Assembly: GCF_900114005.1 (NCBI RefSeq)
Contig: NZ_FORM01000008.1
Location: 1-64,000 of the forward strand
Length of the DNA: 64,000 nucleotides
Direction of reading: 5' to 3'
Source of the DNA: Olleya namhaensis
GTDB taxonomy: Bacteria; Bacteroidota; Bacteroidia; Flavobacteriales; Flavobacteriaceae
Below are positions 35,839 through 47,361 of this stretch, in pieces. Position numbers and translations under genes: made by a program. Under the pieces are notes generated by a model. That model did not search any database. It was not told where the DNA came from and saw only the letters and a list, made by a program, of their open reading frames with translations. Within the stretch, counting starts at the first letter, position 1. Each line of letters opens with the position of its first letter.

Positions 35839-36753
35839 TTAATCTCTTAATAAAGGCATTGTACTGCAACGTAACAAGCCTTCTTGTTTTGCAATCTCTG
35901 CATACGGTACTTCTTCAACAGTAAAACCATTGTTTCTTAACCACCCGTTTAAACGTGTAAAGTTTTTTTCAGAAATAATAACATCCTCAGAAATACTAAA
36001 TATGTTACTATTCATATTAAACATTTCTTCTTTTGAAATTATAAAACAATTGTCTTTGCCAAAAAAGTCTAATAACCATTCAAATTCAGTTTCATCTCTA
36101 AAACCTTCTTTATGCAAAATAGCTTTATTAGTTCCAATAGGCTGAAAACAACAATCTAAATGCAATGCATTATCATGTGGATTAGTTTGCGATTTATTAA
36201 GGTCAAAACTCTTTACTGTTTTATTAGGAAATTGTTCTGTAATAAAGTCTACTCCTGCCTTGTTAGTTCTAGCCACGATATAATCAGAATAATCTTCACC
36301 TCTATAAGTACCTATAAAAATATAGTCATTCCAAAGCATAACATCTCCACCTTCAATATGTACTTCCTCTGGTGGACGAATTACCTTTTTAGGATCTATC
36401 TGGTCAATAACATATTGTATTGCTTCTAGCTCGTTCTCACGATCTGGAAGGATATTAGCTTTTACAAAAACGTCATCAATTACAAATGCAATATCACGAG
36501 CAAAAATCTGATTACAATCCTGAATTAATTCAGGTCTGTAAACTTTAACATCATATTTCTCAAAAACTTTAGCCACAGCTTCCATTTCTGTAACCATATC
36601 TTTTTCTAAAGGATAAGTTCCGGCTTTAATATGTAATAAAGATTTTGGATCGTAAGCCTCTTCTAATTTAGGTGTTGGTCCATTACTAACTGCTGTTCCT
36701 AAAACAACTGCTCTTAATCTAGATGTTTCGTTTTTTACGTTTATTTTTAACAT
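35839..36753 (-). CDS. Arginine deiminase / amidinotransferase superfamily hydrolase
   Basis: 304 residues, no signal peptide. Catalytic elements of the guanidino-group modifying superfamily are visible: IFARDIAFVI (Asp), HIEGGDVML (Glu/Asp), HLDCCFQPI (His) and the nucleophilic Cys296 in LLRCSTMPL near the C-terminus. Members include dimethylarginine dimethylaminohydrolase and arginine deiminase; the flavobacterial branch with this neighbourhood (next to gltA) has no function known to me. It is 65 bases downstream of gltA with a terminator between them. Confidence 0.85.
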   Translation of the reverse strand: MLKINVKNETSRLRAVVLGTAVSNGPTPKLEEAYDPKSLLHIKAGTYPLEKDMVTEMEAVAKVFEKYDVKVYRPELIQDCNQIFARDIAFVIDDVFVKANILPDRENELEAIQYVIDQIDPKKVIRPPEEVHIEGGDVMLWNDYIFIGTYRGEDYSDYIVARTNKAGVDFITEQFPNKTVKSFDLNKSQTNPHDNALHLDCCFQPIGTNKAILHKEGFRDETEFEWLLDFFGKDNCFIISKEEMFNMNSNIFSISEDVIISEKNFTRLNGWLRNNGFTVEEVPYAEIAKQEGLLRCSTMPLLRD

Positions 36754-36768
36754 AAAGTGTGGGTATAA

Positions 36769-36797
36769 AAAAGCTCCATAGTAATATATGAAGCTTT
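36769..36797 (-). terminator. Terminator of gltA
   Basis: On the minus strand AAAGCTTCATA / TATGGAGCTTTT with one T-G pair and a T tail, 22 bases after the gltA stop and 15 before the next start codon. Confidence 0.7.
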
Positions 36798-36818
36798 CTT
36801 TAATATAATTTTGAAATT

Positions 36819-38105
36819 TTATCTTTCTGTAATTGACTTGAAAGGTCTTAGGTTTTCACCAATATAAATTTGTCTTGGTCTTCCAATTGGTTCTTTACGG
36901 TTACGCATTTCTTTCCATTGTGCAATCCAACCTGGTAAACGTCCTAATGCAAACATTACTGTAAACATTTCTGTTGGAATCCCCATACCTCTGTAAATAA
37001 TTCCTGAGTAGAAATCTACGTTTGGATATAATTTACGATCTACAAAGTAAGGATCACTTAAAGCTTCTTCTGCTAAACCTTTTGCTATATCTAATACTGG
37101 ATCATCAATACCTAAATCAGCTAAGACTTCGTCAGCTGCTTTTTTAATAATTTTTGCTCTAGGATCAAAGTTTTTATAAACTCTGTGTCCAAAGCCCATT
37201 AAACGGAAAGGATCTTGTTTATCCTTAGCTTTAGCCATATATTTTTTAGTGTCTCCACCATCTTCCTTAATACCTTCTAACATTTCTAAAACTGCTTGGT
37301 TAGCACCACCATGTAATGGTCCCCATAATGCAGAAATACCTGAAGATAAAGACGCGAATAAACCAGCGTGAGAAGATCCTACAATTCTAACAGTAGATGT
37401 AGAACAGTTTTGCTCATGATCTGCATGTAAGATTAATAACTTATCTAAAGCATTTACTAAAATTGGATTTTGAGTATACTCTTGATTTGGTTTTTTAAAC
37501 ATCATTTTAAGGATGTTTTCTACATAACCTAAAGAATCATCACCGTAATCTAATGGCAATCCTTTTTGCTTACGCATTGTCCATGCTACTAACACAGGAA
37601 ATTTACCCATTATCTTACAAACTGTATTGTAAACATCTTCTTCAGAGTCTACATTTACAGAAGATGGGTTAAACGCTGTTAAAGCACTTGTTAAAGATGA
37701 TAACACTCCCATTGGATGTGCTGACTTAGGAAAAGCATCTACGATTTTCTTTACGTCATCATCAACAACAGATTGTTCTTTAATATCTTGTTCAAACTTT
37801 AATAATTCTTCTTTAGTTGGTAACTCTCCAAAAATCAATAAAAATGCAACTTCTAAGAAATCTGCTTTTTCGGCTAATTCTTCAATAGAATAACCTCTAT
37901 ATCTTAAAATTCCTTTTTCTCCATCTAGAAATGTAATAGCACTTTCGCAAGATCCTGTGTTTTTAAAACCTGGATCTATAGTTGTTACTCCTCCCGTAAC
38001 AGCTCTAAGATTTTTAATATCTATTCCTATTTCATTTTCTGTACCAACAATTAAAGGAAATTCGTGCTTTTCTCCATTAATTTCAATCGTTGCTTTATCT
38101 GACAT
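36819..38105 (-). CDS. gltA: Citrate synthase
   Basis: 428 residues, the type II (hexameric, Gram-negative) length. It condenses oxaloacetate and acetyl-CoA in the TCA cycle. Active-site His residues lie in ILHADHEQNCSTSTVR and FGHRVYKNFDPRAKI, and the catalytic Asp in VDFYSGIIYRGMGIP. The N-terminal beta-rich region with GENEIGIDIKNLR-like opening is present. No clear consensus promoter was found upstream. mdh elsewhere in the window supplies its oxaloacetate. Confidence 0.97.
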   Translation of the reverse strand: MSDKATIEINGEKHEFPLIVGTENEIGIDIKNLRAVTGGVTTIDPGFKNTGSCESAITFLDGEKGILRYRGYSIEELAEKADFLEVAFLLIFGELPTKEELLKFEQDIKEQSVVDDDVKKIVDAFPKSAHPMGVLSSLTSALTAFNPSSVNVDSEEDVYNTVCKIMGKFPVLVAWTMRKQKGLPLDYGDDSLGYVENILKMMFKKPNQEYTQNPILVNALDKLLILHADHEQNCSTSTVRIVGSSHAGLFASLSSGISALWGPLHGGANQAVLEMLEGIKEDGGDTKKYMAKAKDKQDPFRLMGFGHRVYKNFDPRAKIIKKAADEVLADLGIDDPVLDIAKGLAEEALSDPYFVDRKLYPNVDFYSGIIYRGMGIPTEMFTVMFALGRLPGWIAQWKEMRNRKEPIGRPRQIYIGENLRPFKSITER

Positions 38106-38233
38106 ATATATTAATTTATTGTAAGTTATTTTGGATTGTAAATTTACAAAAACTATAACGATTTAGAAAGTCTATTTATAATGGTTTTAACAATTTTACT
38201 ATAGGATAAACTTATTCTTATAAATTTAACATA

Positions 38234-38267
38234 AAAAAGCCTTTCAATTTACATTGAAAGGCTTTTT
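38234..38267 (-). terminator. Intrinsic terminator of eno
   Basis: Perfect 15-base arms AAAAAGCCTTTCAAT / ATTGAAAGGCTTTTT around TTAC, 21 bases after the eno stop. Confidence 0.9.
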
Positions 38268-38287
38268 ACAAGAACTTTAAAAATTTC

Positions 38288-39595
<1,308 letters not shown>

Positions 39596-39610
39596 TTAAT
39601 TTATTAAATT

Positions 39611-39618
39611 CAAATTTA
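39611..39618 (-). promoter_or_regulatory. Probable -7 element of eno
   Basis: TAAATTTG on the minus strand matches TAnnTTTG; the -33 region 19 bases upstream reads ATTT, a weak match. Confidence 0.4.
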
Positions 39619-39693
39619 ATGTTTAATTATTAGCTATAAATAAGATTTACAGTAGAAATACATAATAATCTACCTATAACGTTTTAGTATAAT

Positions 39694-39730
39694 AAAAAAG
39701 ACAACGAAATATGAATATCGTTGCCTTTTT
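39694..39730 (-). terminator. Intrinsic terminator of carA
   Basis: Arms AAAAAG-x-CAACGA / TCGTTG-x-CTTTTT with a 10-base loop region, immediately after the carA stop (39735). Confidence 0.75.
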
Positions 39731-39734
39731 AATA

Positions 39735-40838
39735 TTATTTATTTTTAATATTACTTATAAACTGATCAAATAAGTAAGATGAATCATGTGGCCCAGGACT
39801 TGCTTCTGGGTGATATTGAACAGAAAAAACATTTTTCGATTTCATTTTTAAACCTGCTACAGTATCATCATTTAAATGTAAGTGCGTGATTTCTAAATCT
39901 GGATGTGCTTCTGCTTCCTCTCTATTAACAGCAAAACCATGATTTTGAGATGTTATTTCTCCTTTACCTGTTACTAAATTTTTAACAGGATGGTTAATAC
40001 CTCTATGTCCATTATGCATCTTGTAAGTGGAAATACCATTAGCTAAAGCAATCACTTGGTGTCCTAAACAAATACCAAATAATGGTAAATCTCTGCTAAT
40101 AATTTCTTTAGCTAACGCTTGAGCATCTACCAAAGGTTGTGGATCTCCTGGTCCATTAGACAAGAAATAACCATCGGGATTCCAAGAACTTAAATCCTCA
40201 AAACTGGCATTGTAAGGATATACTTTAACGTAAGCGTCACGCTTAACTAAATTTCTTAAGATATTCTTTTTAATACCAATATCTAAAGCTGCAATTTTGA
40301 TTGGTGCATTTTCATCACCTACAAAATAAGGGACTTTAGTAGATACTTTAGAAGCTAATTCTAAACCATCCATAGAAGGTATATCAGATAATTCTTTTTT
40401 AAGGTTTTCTAGATTATCAACATCAGTAGTAATTACAGCATTCATAGCACCATTATCTCTAATGTAACTAACTAATGCACGTGTGTCCACGTCACATATT
40501 GCCAAAAGATTATTTGCATTTAAAAAATCTTCAAGAGATCCGTTAGAATCTACTCTAGAATAATCATAACTAAAGTTTTTACAAATTAAACCAGCAATTT
40601 TAATTGAATCTGATTCAACCTCATTATCATTTACCCCGTAATTACCAATATGTGCATTAGTAGTTACCATAAGTTGTCCATAATACGAAGGGTCTGTAAA
40701 AATCTCTTGATAACCCGTCATTCCAGTGTTGAAACAAACTTCACCAAATGCAGATCCTTCTCTACCTACTGCTTTACCATGAAAAATGGTACCGTCCTCT
40801 AATAAGATTAAGGCTTTTTTTAATTTTTGATACTTCAT
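39735..40838 (-). CDS. carA: Carbamoyl-phosphate synthase small subunit
   Basis: 367 residues. CarA is the glutaminase subunit that feeds ammonia to CarB for pyrimidine and arginine synthesis. The N-terminal domain begins ALILLEDGTIFHGKAVG and the class I amidotransferase domain has LSNGPGDPQ, the nucleophilic Cys in FGICLGHQV, and the His/Glu pair in VQYHPEASPGPHD. carB is not adjacent in this window: rplQ is upstream behind a strong terminator and eno downstream, so the subunits are encoded apart. Confidence 0.97.
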   Translation of the reverse strand: MKYQKLKKALILLEDGTIFHGKAVGREGSAFGEVCFNTGMTGYQEIFTDPSYYGQLMVTTNAHIGNYGVNDNEVESDSIKIAGLICKNFSYDYSRVDSNGSLEDFLNANNLLAICDVDTRALVSYIRDNGAMNAVITTDVDNLENLKKELSDIPSMDGLELASKVSTKVPYFVGDENAPIKIAALDIGIKKNILRNLVKRDAYVKVYPYNASFEDLSSWNPDGYFLSNGPGDPQPLVDAQALAKEIISRDLPLFGICLGHQVIALANGISTYKMHNGHRGINHPVKNLVTGKGEITSQNHGFAVNREEAEAHPDLEITHLHLNDDTVAGLKMKSKNVFSVQYHPEASPGPHDSSYLFDQFISNIKNK

Positions 40839-40871
40839 AGTCTTTAAAAAAGTTTAGCAAAATTGCATAAA

Positions 40872-40904
40872 AAAAAGGATAATCTAAAATAGATTATCCT
40901 TTTT
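40872..40904 (-). terminator. Terminator ending the ribosomal supercluster
   Basis: Perfect 15-base arms AAAAAGGATAATCTA / TAGATTATCCTTTTT around three A, 24 bases after the rplQ stop. It separates the rpsD-rpoA-rplQ unit from carA. Confidence 0.9.
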
Positions 40905-40928
40905 ATATTAAATGCTTATTAACATTTC

Positions 40929-41393
40929 TTATTCTTCTTCGTTAGATGCTACTGGTGGCGTAACTGTTTTAGCACTACCTCCTCTTCTACTTCTACGAGT
41001 AGTTTTCTTAGCTTTATTATCTGCATTGTAGATTTCATTGTAATCTACTAATTCGATCATAGCCATATCAGCATTATCACCTAAACGGTTTCCTAACTTG
41101 ATAATTCTTGTATAACCACCTGGACGGTCTCCAATCTTAGCTGCTACATCTCTAAATAATTCCGTTACTGCCTCTTTTTGACGTAATCTAGAAAATACTA
41201 TACGTCTGTTGTGCGTAGTATCATTCTTTGATTTTGTAATCATTGGCTCTAGGAATCCTCTTAAAGCTTTAGCCTTAGCAACAGTTGTGTTAATACGTTT
41301 GTGTTCTATTAAAGAACAAGCCATATTAGCTAACATTGCTTTTCTGTGAGCTGTTTGTCTACCTAAGTGGTTTACTTTTTTTCCGTGTCTCAT
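40929..41393 (-). CDS. rplQ: 50S ribosomal protein L17
   Basis: 154 residues: the core begins [21 protein letters not shown], with [18 protein letters not shown], and [18 protein letters not shown] tail of about 35 residues ([15 protein letters not shown]...) is longer than in E. coli L17 (127 residues), as is usual in Bacteroidota. L17 binds 23S rRNA near the exit tunnel. Last gene of the supercluster, 60 bases after rpoA. Confidence 0.97.
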   Translation of the reverse strand: MRHGKKVNHLGRQTAHRKAMLANMACSLIEHKRINTTVAKAKALRGFLEPMITKSKNDTTHNRRIVFSRLRQKEAVTELFRDVAAKIGDRPGGYTRIIKLGNRLGDNADMAMIELVDYNEIYNADNKAKKTTRRSRRGGSAKTVTPPVASNEEE

Positions 41394-41453
41394 GACATTT
41401 TTTGTTTAATCACCATCTTGCTACAACTCTTACGAGGAGCAAAATATGATGTA

Positions 41454-42446
41454 TTAGTCTTTATCTAGTTTATATTTTGATAAGTCCATTCCGAAATTAA
41501 GACCTTTTACATTTACTAGCTCTTCTAGCTCAGTTAAAGATTTCTTACCGAAGTTACGGAACTTCATTAAATCATTTTTATTGAATGATACTAAGTCTCC
41601 TAAAGTATCAACCTCTGCAGCCTTTAAACAATTAAGAGCACGAACAGATAAGTCCATATCAACTAATTTTGTTTTAAGTAACTGTCTCATGTGAAGTGAT
41701 TCTTCATCATAAGTTTCAGTTTGTGCAATTTCATCCGCCTCTAAAGTAATACGCTCATCAGAGAATAACATAAAGTGGTGGATTAACGTTTTTGCTGCTT
41801 CAGTTAAAGCATCTTGAGGACTAATAGATCCATCAGTTTGAATTTCAAAAACTAATTTCTCATAATCCGTCTTTTGCTCTACACGGTAATTTTCAATGCT
41901 ATATTTAACATTTTTTATCGGCGTGTAAATTGAATCAGTAAAGATTGTTCCAATTGGTGCAGAAGCCTTCTTATTTTCTTCAGCAGGAACATAACCTCTT
42001 CCTTTTTCAATTGTAATTTCCATATTGATGCTTACTTTAGAATCAAGATTACAGATAACCTGATCTGTATTTAATACTTGAAACCCTGAAATAAACTTCT
42101 GAAAATCTCCAGCAACTATTTTATCTTGACCAGAAATTGAAATAGAAATAGACTCATTGTCTACATCTTCTATCTGACGCTTAAAACGAACTTGCTTTAA
42201 GTTTAAGATAATTTCTGTTACATCTTCAACAACCCCTGCGATTGCTGAAAACTCATGATCTACACCTTCTATTCTAACAGAAGTTATTGCAAATCCTTCA
42301 AGAGAAGATAATAAAACTCTTCTTAAAGCATTTCCTACTGTTAGACCGTAACCAGGTTCTAGTGGTCTGAATTCGAATTTTCCTTCGAAATCAGTAGAAT
42401 CAATCATGATTACCTTATCAGGCTTTTGAAAATTAAATACTGCCAT
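41454..42446 (-). CDS. rpoA: DNA-directed RNA polymerase subunit alpha
   Basis: 330 residues. The N-terminal domain that dimerises and seeds polymerase assembly includes [24 protein letters not shown] linker follows, then the C-terminal domain (about 250-325) with [16 protein letters not shown] and [13 protein letters not shown], the helix-hairpin-helix that binds upstream DNA and activators. Gap of 94 bases from rpsD without a recognisable terminator. Confidence 0.98.
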   Translation of the reverse strand: MAVFNFQKPDKVIMIDSTDFEGKFEFRPLEPGYGLTVGNALRRVLLSSLEGFAITSVRIEGVDHEFSAIAGVVEDVTEIILNLKQVRFKRQIEDVDNESISISISGQDKIVAGDFQKFISGFQVLNTDQVICNLDSKVSINMEITIEKGRGYVPAEENKKASAPIGTIFTDSIYTPIKNVKYSIENYRVEQKTDYEKLVFEIQTDGSISPQDALTEAAKTLIHHFMLFSDERITLEADEIAQTETYDEESLHMRQLLKTKLVDMDLSVRALNCLKAAEVDTLGDLVSFNKNDLMKFRNFGKKSLTELEELVNVKGLNFGMDLSKYKLDKD

Positions 42447-42540
42447 ATTGTTCTTCGTTTTAATTGTTATTTAGTTGCGCGATTTAAAAGTTTGAAGATC
42501 ACTAACAAATCCTTTGGCTAAATACCAATATGATTATTTA

Positions 42541-43146
42541 TTATTTAGAGTATAATTCAACGATGAATTGCTCGTTGATGTTTTCTGGAATCTGAATTCT
42601 AGCAGGAACAGAAACATAAGTCCCTTCCTTTTTCTCACTATTCCAAGTAATCCATTCAAATACGTTACTTGAGTTAGCTAAAGAACTTCCAATAGCTTCA
42701 AGAGATTTAGACTTTTCTCTAACTGCAACAACATCTCCAGCTTTTAACTGGTATGAAGGTACATTTACTAATTGTCCATTAACAGTAATATGTCTGTGAG
42801 ACACTAATTGTCTAGCACCACTTCTAGAAGGAGAAACTCCCATTCTAAATACTACATTATCTAATCTAGACTCACATAATTGAAGTAAAACCTCTCCTGT
42901 AATTCCTGGAGAAGCAGTAGCTTTTTTGAACATGTTTCTGAATTGACGCTCTAATATACCATAAGTATATTTAGCTTTTTGCTTCTCCATTAATTGGATT
43001 GCATATTCAGATTTCTTTCCACGTCTTCTTGCGTTTCCGTGTTGCCCAGGTGGGTAATTTCTTTTTTCGAAAGATTTATCATCTCCGAAGATAGCTTCAC
43101 CAAACTTACGAGCTATTTTAGTTTTAGGACCAGTATATCTTGCCAT
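42541..43146 (-). CDS. rpsD: 30S ribosomal protein S4
   Basis: 201 residues. S4 is a primary 16S rRNA binder. It starts [16 protein letters not shown], lacks the N-terminal zinc Cys cluster, and has the S4 domain ([37 protein letters not shown]). Separated from rpsK by 177 bases containing a large hairpin and a promoter-like box, so rpsD-rpoA-rplQ may form a separately controlled unit. Confidence 0.98.
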   Translation of the reverse strand: MARYTGPKTKIARKFGEAIFGDDKSFEKRNYPPGQHGNARRRGKKSEYAIQLMEKQKAKYTYGILERQFRNMFKKATASPGITGEVLLQLCESRLDNVVFRMGVSPSRSGARQLVSHRHITVNGQLVNVPSYQLKAGDVVAVREKSKSLEAIGSSLANSSNVFEWITWNSEKKEGTYVSVPARIQIPENINEQFIVELYSK

Positions 43147-43245
43147 TTCTTTAATTGATTTAAGAGTGATTATGAATTAAGGTCTTAATCTTATCCTTCG
43201 ATAATCGTTAATCTCTTGTTGATACTTGTTAATAATTTCAGTTTG

Positions 43246-43253
43246 CAAATTTA
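43246..43253 (-). promoter_or_regulatory. Possible -7 element of the rpsD-rpoA-rplQ unit
   Basis: TAAATTTG on the minus strand, five bases downstream of the rpsK-rpsD hairpin. The -33 position falls inside the hairpin and shows no TTG. Confidence 0.4.
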
Positions 43254-43257
43254 TACA

Positions 43258-43297
43258 AAAAATTAATACCATCTGTAAACAGATGATATTAATTTTT
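43258..43297 (-). terminator. Long hairpin between rpsK and rpsD
   Basis: Arms of 17 and 18 positions with one opposed mismatch: AAAAATTAATA-x-CATCTG, loop TAAA, CAGATG-x-TATTAATTTTT. On the minus strand it is followed by T-rich sequence, consistent with a terminator or attenuator after rpsK. Confidence 0.65.
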
Positions 43298-43323
43298 CAA
43301 TTTGCTGTATTTAAAAAAAGTAA

Positions 43324-43716
43324 TTAAACTCTTCTTCTTTTTGGAGGACGACATCCATTATGTGGTAAAGGTGTAACATCAATAATTTCTGTTACTTCTA
43401 TTCCCGCATTGTGGATTGAACGGATAGCAGATTCTCTACCATTCCCAGGTCCTTTAACGTAAACTTTCACCTTTTTTAAACCTGCCTCTTTAGCTACTCC
43501 AGAAGCATCTTCTGCTGCTAATTGTGCTGCATAAGGTGTGTTTTTCTTAGATCCTCTAAATCCCATCTTACCTGCAGAAGACCATGAAATAACGTCTCCT
43601 TTTTTATTGGTAAGTGAAATAATGATATTGTTAAATGAAGCAGTAATGTGAGCCTCTCCAACAGCGTCAATAATAACTTTACGTTTTTTTGTGCTTTTAG
43701 CGTTTGTCTTTGCCAT
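43324..43716 (-). CDS. rpsK: 30S ribosomal protein S11
   Basis: 130 residues. The N-terminal tail is Lys/Ser/Thr-rich; the core has [25 protein letters not shown]-type sequence (key NNIIISLT), [15 protein letters not shown] and the C-terminal [16 protein letters not shown]11 forms the 30S platform. Eight bases after rpsM. Confidence 0.97.
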   Translation of the reverse strand: MAKTNAKSTKKRKVIIDAVGEAHITASFNNIIISLTNKKGDVISWSSAGKMGFRGSKKNTPYAAQLAAEDASGVAKEAGLKKVKVYVKGPGNGRESAIRSIHNAGIEVTEIIDVTPLPHNGCRPPKRRRV

Positions 43717-43724
43717 ACTACTTA

Positions 43725-44099
43725 TTATTTAGTTGCTTTTTTCTTGTTAGCAACAGTTTTTCTTCTACCTTTTCTTGTTCTAGAGTTGTTTTTAGTACGT
43801 TGACCTCTTAAAGGTAAACCAGCTCTATGACGTATACCTCTGTAACATCCAATATCCATTAAACGTTTAATGTTCAATTGTGTTTCAGAACGTAATTCAC
43901 CTTCAATTGTAAAAGTTCCAACAGCGTCACGGATTGCTCCAATTTGATCATCTGTCCAATCTTGTACTTTGATGCTTTCGTCTACTTTAGCTGCTGCTAA
44001 AATTTCTTGAGATCTACTTCTACCTACTCCGTAGATATAAGTTAAAGAGATTATTCCTCTTTTCTGTTTTGGTATGTCTACACCTGCGATTCTTGCCAT
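43725..44099 (-). CDS. rpsM: 30S ribosomal protein S13
   Basis: 124 residues: [31 protein letters not shown] and the signature [18 protein letters not shown] near the basic C-terminal tail, which contacts the P-site tRNA. Two bases from rpmJ, eight from rpsK. Confidence 0.97.
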   Translation of the reverse strand: MARIAGVDIPKQKRGIISLTYIYGVGRSRSQEILAAAKVDESIKVQDWTDDQIGAIRDAVGTFTIEGELRSETQLNIKRLMDIGCYRGIRHRAGLPLRGQRTKNNSRTRKGRRKTVANKKKATK

Positions 44100-44101
44100 A
44101 A

Positions 44102-44218
44102 TTACCCTTGTCTTTGTTTGAATCTAGGATTCTTTTTGTTAATGACGTAAAGTCTACCTTTTCTGCGTACGATTTTACAATCTGCACTTCTTTTTTTAAC
44201 TGATGCTCTTACTTTCAT
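44102..44218 (-). CDS. rpmJ: 50S ribosomal protein L36
   Basis: 38 residues, ATG at 44218 and TAA at 44102. It reads [17 protein letters not shown], then [20 protein letters not shown] ending in Gly. Of the zinc ligands of classical L36 (three Cys and a His) only one Cys remains, so this is the zinc-free type. Placed between infA (4-base gap) and rpsM (2-base gap), its standard position. Confidence 0.95.
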   Translation of the reverse strand: MKVRASVKKRSADCKIVRRKGRLYVINKKNPRFKQRQG

Positions 44219-44222
44219 CGTA

Positions 44223-44438
44223 TTAGTATCTATAGGTTATTCGAGCCTTAGTTAAATCGTAAGGACTCATTTCTAATTTCACTTTATCTCCTGGTAACAA
44301 TTTAATGTAATGCATACGCATTTTACCTGAAATATGTGCGGTCACAATATGACCATTTTCTAATTCAACACGAAACATTGCATTTGATAATGCTTCTATT
44401 ATCGTACCGTCTTGTTCTATTGCTGCTTGTTTTGCCAT
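44223..44438 (-). CDS. infA: Translation initiation factor IF-1
   Basis: 71 residues, one S1/OB-fold domain: [39 protein letters not shown], and the ending [12 protein letters not shown]. Binds the 30S A-site during initiation. Follows secY by 11 bases with no map or adk between, unlike E. coli-type spc clusters. Confidence 0.97.
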   Translation of the reverse strand: MAKQAAIEQDGTIIEALSNAMFRVELENGHIVTAHISGKMRMHYIKLLPGDKVKLEMSPYDLTKARITYRY

Positions 44439-44449
44439 AGTGAAAAATA

Positions 44450-45799
44450 TTAAGCTACTGCTTTTCTGTTTTTACCTGTTTTCATCAAGCCATCATAATG
44501 TCTATTTAACAAGTAAGAATTTACTTGTTGCATAGTATCTATTGCAACTCCAACCATAATTAATAAAGATGTACCTCCAAAAAATAAGGCCCAACCTTGT
44601 TGTACATTTAACAACTTAACTATAAACGCTGGGAACACAGCTATTAAAGCAAGAAATATAGAACCAGGTAAAGTTATTTGAGACATAATTTTATCCAAAT
44701 ACTCTGATGTTTCAGATCCAGGACGAATACCAGGAATAAATCCTCCACTTCGTTTTAGATCATCTGCCATTTTATTTGTAGGAACAGTAATTGCAGTGTA
44801 AAAATAAGTAAATATTATAATTAACAATGCAAATACTAAGTTATACCAAAATCCGAATATATCCGAAAAGTTTGATTGCATCCATAAACCAGTAGCTGTA
44901 TCCTTTAATAAAGAAGATCCTCCTATTAACCCAGGAACAAACATAATTGCTTGAGCAAATATAATTGGCATTACACCAGAAGCATTTAATTTTAAAGGAA
45001 TGTACTGTCTTGATCCAAACACATTCTTCTCATATCCTCCAGTTGCAGAACGTCTAGCGTACTGAACTGCGATTTTACGTACTGCCATCACTAATAATAT
45101 TGATAGCAAAATAATAACGAACCAAATTACGATTTCAAATAAAATCATCATAACGTTGTTTCCAGTTTCTAATCTTGATGCAGCATTCTGTAAGAAAGAC
45201 TTAGGCAAAGTAGCAATAATACCTACCATAATTAATAATGAAATACCATTACCAATTCCTTTATCCGTAATCTTTTCTCCTAACCACATAGCAAAAATAG
45301 TACCTGTAACTAAAATAACTATTGATGAGAAATAAAACACCCCACCTTGACCAAGTAAAAACGCTGAGTTCGGAATCCCAAACATAGGCTGTAAACTAGC
45401 CAAATAACCAGGTGCCTGTACTAAGCAAATAGCAATAGTTAACCAACGTGTTATCTGAGTGATTTTTTTCTGACCACTAGCTCCTTCCTTTTGTAGTTTC
45501 TGTAAATAAGGAATAGCTATTCCCATTAACTGAACTACAATAGAAGCAGAAATGTATGGCATAATTCCAAGTGCAAATACAGAAGCATTAGCGAAAGCCC
45601 CTCCTGTAAATGCGTTTAAGATACCGAATATACCATCAGATGTACCAGCTTGTAAACTCTCTAATTGAGTAGCGTCAATACCTGGTAATACAACTTGTGC
45701 TCCGAAACGATAAACTAATAACAGTCCTAGTGTAACTACGATTCTGTTTCTTAACTCTTCAATTTTCCAAACATTTTTTAATGTCTCTATAAATTTCAT
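44450..45799 (-). CDS. secY: Preprotein translocase subunit SecY
   Basis: 449 residues with about ten membrane helices. Family signatures include the N-terminal [13 protein letters not shown]-like helix, the plug region after [21 protein letters not shown], and the cytosolic loop with [16 protein letters not shown]. SecY forms the channel that works with SecDF, also in this window. Gap of 14 bases after rplO. Confidence 0.97.
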   Translation of the reverse strand: MKFIETLKNVWKIEELRNRIVVTLGLLLVYRFGAQVVLPGIDATQLESLQAGTSDGIFGILNAFTGGAFANASVFALGIMPYISASIVVQLMGIAIPYLQKLQKEGASGQKKITQITRWLTIAICLVQAPGYLASLQPMFGIPNSAFLLGQGGVFYFSSIVILVTGTIFAMWLGEKITDKGIGNGISLLIMVGIIATLPKSFLQNAASRLETGNNVMMILFEIVIWFVIILLSILLVMAVRKIAVQYARRSATGGYEKNVFGSRQYIPLKLNASGVMPIIFAQAIMFVPGLIGGSSLLKDTATGLWMQSNFSDIFGFWYNLVFALLIIIFTYFYTAITVPTNKMADDLKRSGGFIPGIRPGSETSEYLDKIMSQITLPGSIFLALIAVFPAFIVKLLNVQQGWALFFGGTSLLIMVGVAIDTMQQVNSYLLNRHYDGLMKTGKNRKAVA

Positions 45800-45813
45800 C
45801 CGTTCAATTATTC

Positions 45814-46266
45814 TTATAAAGTTACAGCTTCTCCTCCTGCAGCTTCAATAGCAGCTTTTGCAGTAGCAGTAAATTTATGAGCTGTGATACTTAATTTAGC
45901 TTTTAATTCTCCTCTTCCTAAAATCTTAACTAGCTCGTTTTTACCAGCTAATCCAAGACCTACTAAGGTATCAAAATCTAAAGTATCTTTAATTTTCTTA
46001 TCGTCAACTAATTGTTGTATCACATCTAAGTTTACACCTTGATGCTCTATACGATTAATGTTAGTAAAACCAAACTTAGGTACTCTACGTTGAAGTGGCA
46101 TTTGCCCTCCTTCGAAACCTACCTTTTTAGAATAACCAGATCTAGATTTAGCTCCCTTGTGACCACGTGTTGCAGTACCACCTTTACCAGAACCTTGACC
46201 TCTACCTATTCTTTTACCTTGATTTTTAACTGAACCTTCTGCAGGTTTTAAATTACTTAAATCCAT
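45814..46266 (-). CDS. rplO: 50S ribosomal protein L15
   Basis: 150 residues: opening LSNLKPAEGSVKNQGKRIGRG, the Gly-rich GQGSGKGGTATRGHKGAKSR segment, FEGGQMPLQRRVPKFGF and a C-terminal globular domain. L15 organises 23S rRNA helices. Eleven bases from rpmD. Confidence 0.97.
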   Translation of the reverse strand: MDLSNLKPAEGSVKNQGKRIGRGQGSGKGGTATRGHKGAKSRSGYSKKVGFEGGQMPLQRRVPKFGFTNINRIEHQGVNLDVIQQLVDDKKIKDTLDFDTLVGLGLAGKNELVKILGRGELKAKLSITAHKFTATAKAAIEAAGGEAVTL

Positions 46267-46277
46267 TTTCAGTATTA

Positions 46278-46460
46278 TTATTTAGTTTCTTCAACAGAAA
46301 CTAAGTGATTTACTTTTGCTACCATTCCTAAGATATTAGGAGTAGCCTCGTGTTCTATAGTTTGCCCAATCTTTTTAAGACCAAGAGCCAATAAAGTTCT
46401 CTTTTGTCTCTGTGTTCTATTGATTGCGCTTTTAACTTTTGTTACTTTTATCTTAGACAT
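46278..46460 (-). CDS. rpmD: 50S ribosomal protein L30
   Basis: 60 residues, the short bacterial type: IKVTKVKSAINRTQRQKRTLL, ALGLKKIGQTIEHE and NHLVSVEE match the family end to end. Located between rpsE and rplO with 11-base gaps. Confidence 0.96.
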   Translation of the reverse strand: MSKIKVTKVKSAINRTQRQKRTLLALGLKKIGQTIEHEATPNILGMVAKVNHLVSVEETK

Positions 46461-46471
46461 TGCTGTTATGA

Positions 46472-46996
46472 TTATCCGTTAAAAACTTTTTCTAAAGAGA
46501 TACCTCTTTCACGAGCAATCGTTCTTGGGTCTCTTAGTTGTAATAAAGCATCAAAAGTTGCTTTTACAACATTATGAGGATTTGATGAACCTTGAGATTT
46601 AGATAATACGTCATGTACACCTACTGCTTCTAAAACTGTTCTAACAGCTCCACCAGCAATAACCCCTGTTCCAGGAGCTGCAGGTATAACATTTACTCTT
46701 GCACCACCAAATTTTCCTTTTTGTTCATGAGGTAAAGTTCCTTTCATGATTGGAATACGAACTAAGTTTTTCTTAGCATCTTCAATTGCCTTTGCGATTG
46801 CACTTGCAACATCTTTCGATTTTCCTAAACCATGACCGACAACACCAGCTTCATCTCCAACCACTACGATTGCCGAGAAACCAAATGCTCTACCCCCTTT
46901 TGTTACCTTAGTAACTCTCTGTACACCAACTAAACGATCTTTAAGATCTAATCCACTTGGCTTTACTAGCTCTGCGCTTTTGTATTTTTGATACAT
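46472..46996 (-). CDS. rpsE: 30S ribosomal protein S5
   Basis: 174 residues: double-stranded RNA-binding-like N-terminal domain with [19 protein letters not shown] and [19 protein letters not shown], then [21 protein letters not shown]5 contributes to decoding accuracy and mRNA entry. Six bases after rplR. Confidence 0.97.
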   Translation of the reverse strand: MYQKYKSAELVKPSGLDLKDRLVGVQRVTKVTKGGRAFGFSAIVVVGDEAGVVGHGLGKSKDVASAIAKAIEDAKKNLVRIPIMKGTLPHEQKGKFGGARVNVIPAAPGTGVIAGGAVRTVLEAVGVHDVLSKSQGSSNPHNVVKATFDALLQLRDPRTIARERGISLEKVFNG

Positions 46997-47002
46997 AATT
47001 TC

Positions 47003-47356
47003 TTAGAATTTAAGTCCTCCTTCTCTAGCTCCTTCAGCTAATGATTTGATTCTACCATGATATAAATATCCACCTCTATCAAAAGCTATAGTTGCAACTC
47101 CAGCTTTAAGGGCTTTCTCTGCGATAGACTTACCTACTAATGCAGCTACTTCTACTTTATTTCCTTTTGCAGCAATATCTTTATCTCTAGAAGATGAAGC
47201 TACTAATGTTTTACCATTAACGTCATCTACAATTTGAGCATAAATTTCTTTATTACTTCTAAAAACAGCTAATCTAGGTCTAGCTTCTGTACCAGAAACA
47301 ACCTTACGGATTCTGTTTTTAATTCTTAATCGTCTTTCGTTTTTTGTTAACGCCAT
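47003..47356 (-). CDS. rplR: 50S ribosomal protein L18
   Basis: 117 residues, with the basic N-terminus [38 protein letters not shown] and the terminal [20 protein letters not shown]. Binds 5S rRNA together with L5. Five bases after rplF. Confidence 0.97.
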   Translation of the reverse strand: MALTKNERRLRIKNRIRKVVSGTEARPRLAVFRSNKEIYAQIVDDVNGKTLVASSSRDKDIAAKGNKVEVAALVGKSIAEKALKAGVATIAFDRGGYLYHGRIKSLAEGAREGGLKF

Positions 47357-47361
47357 AACTA

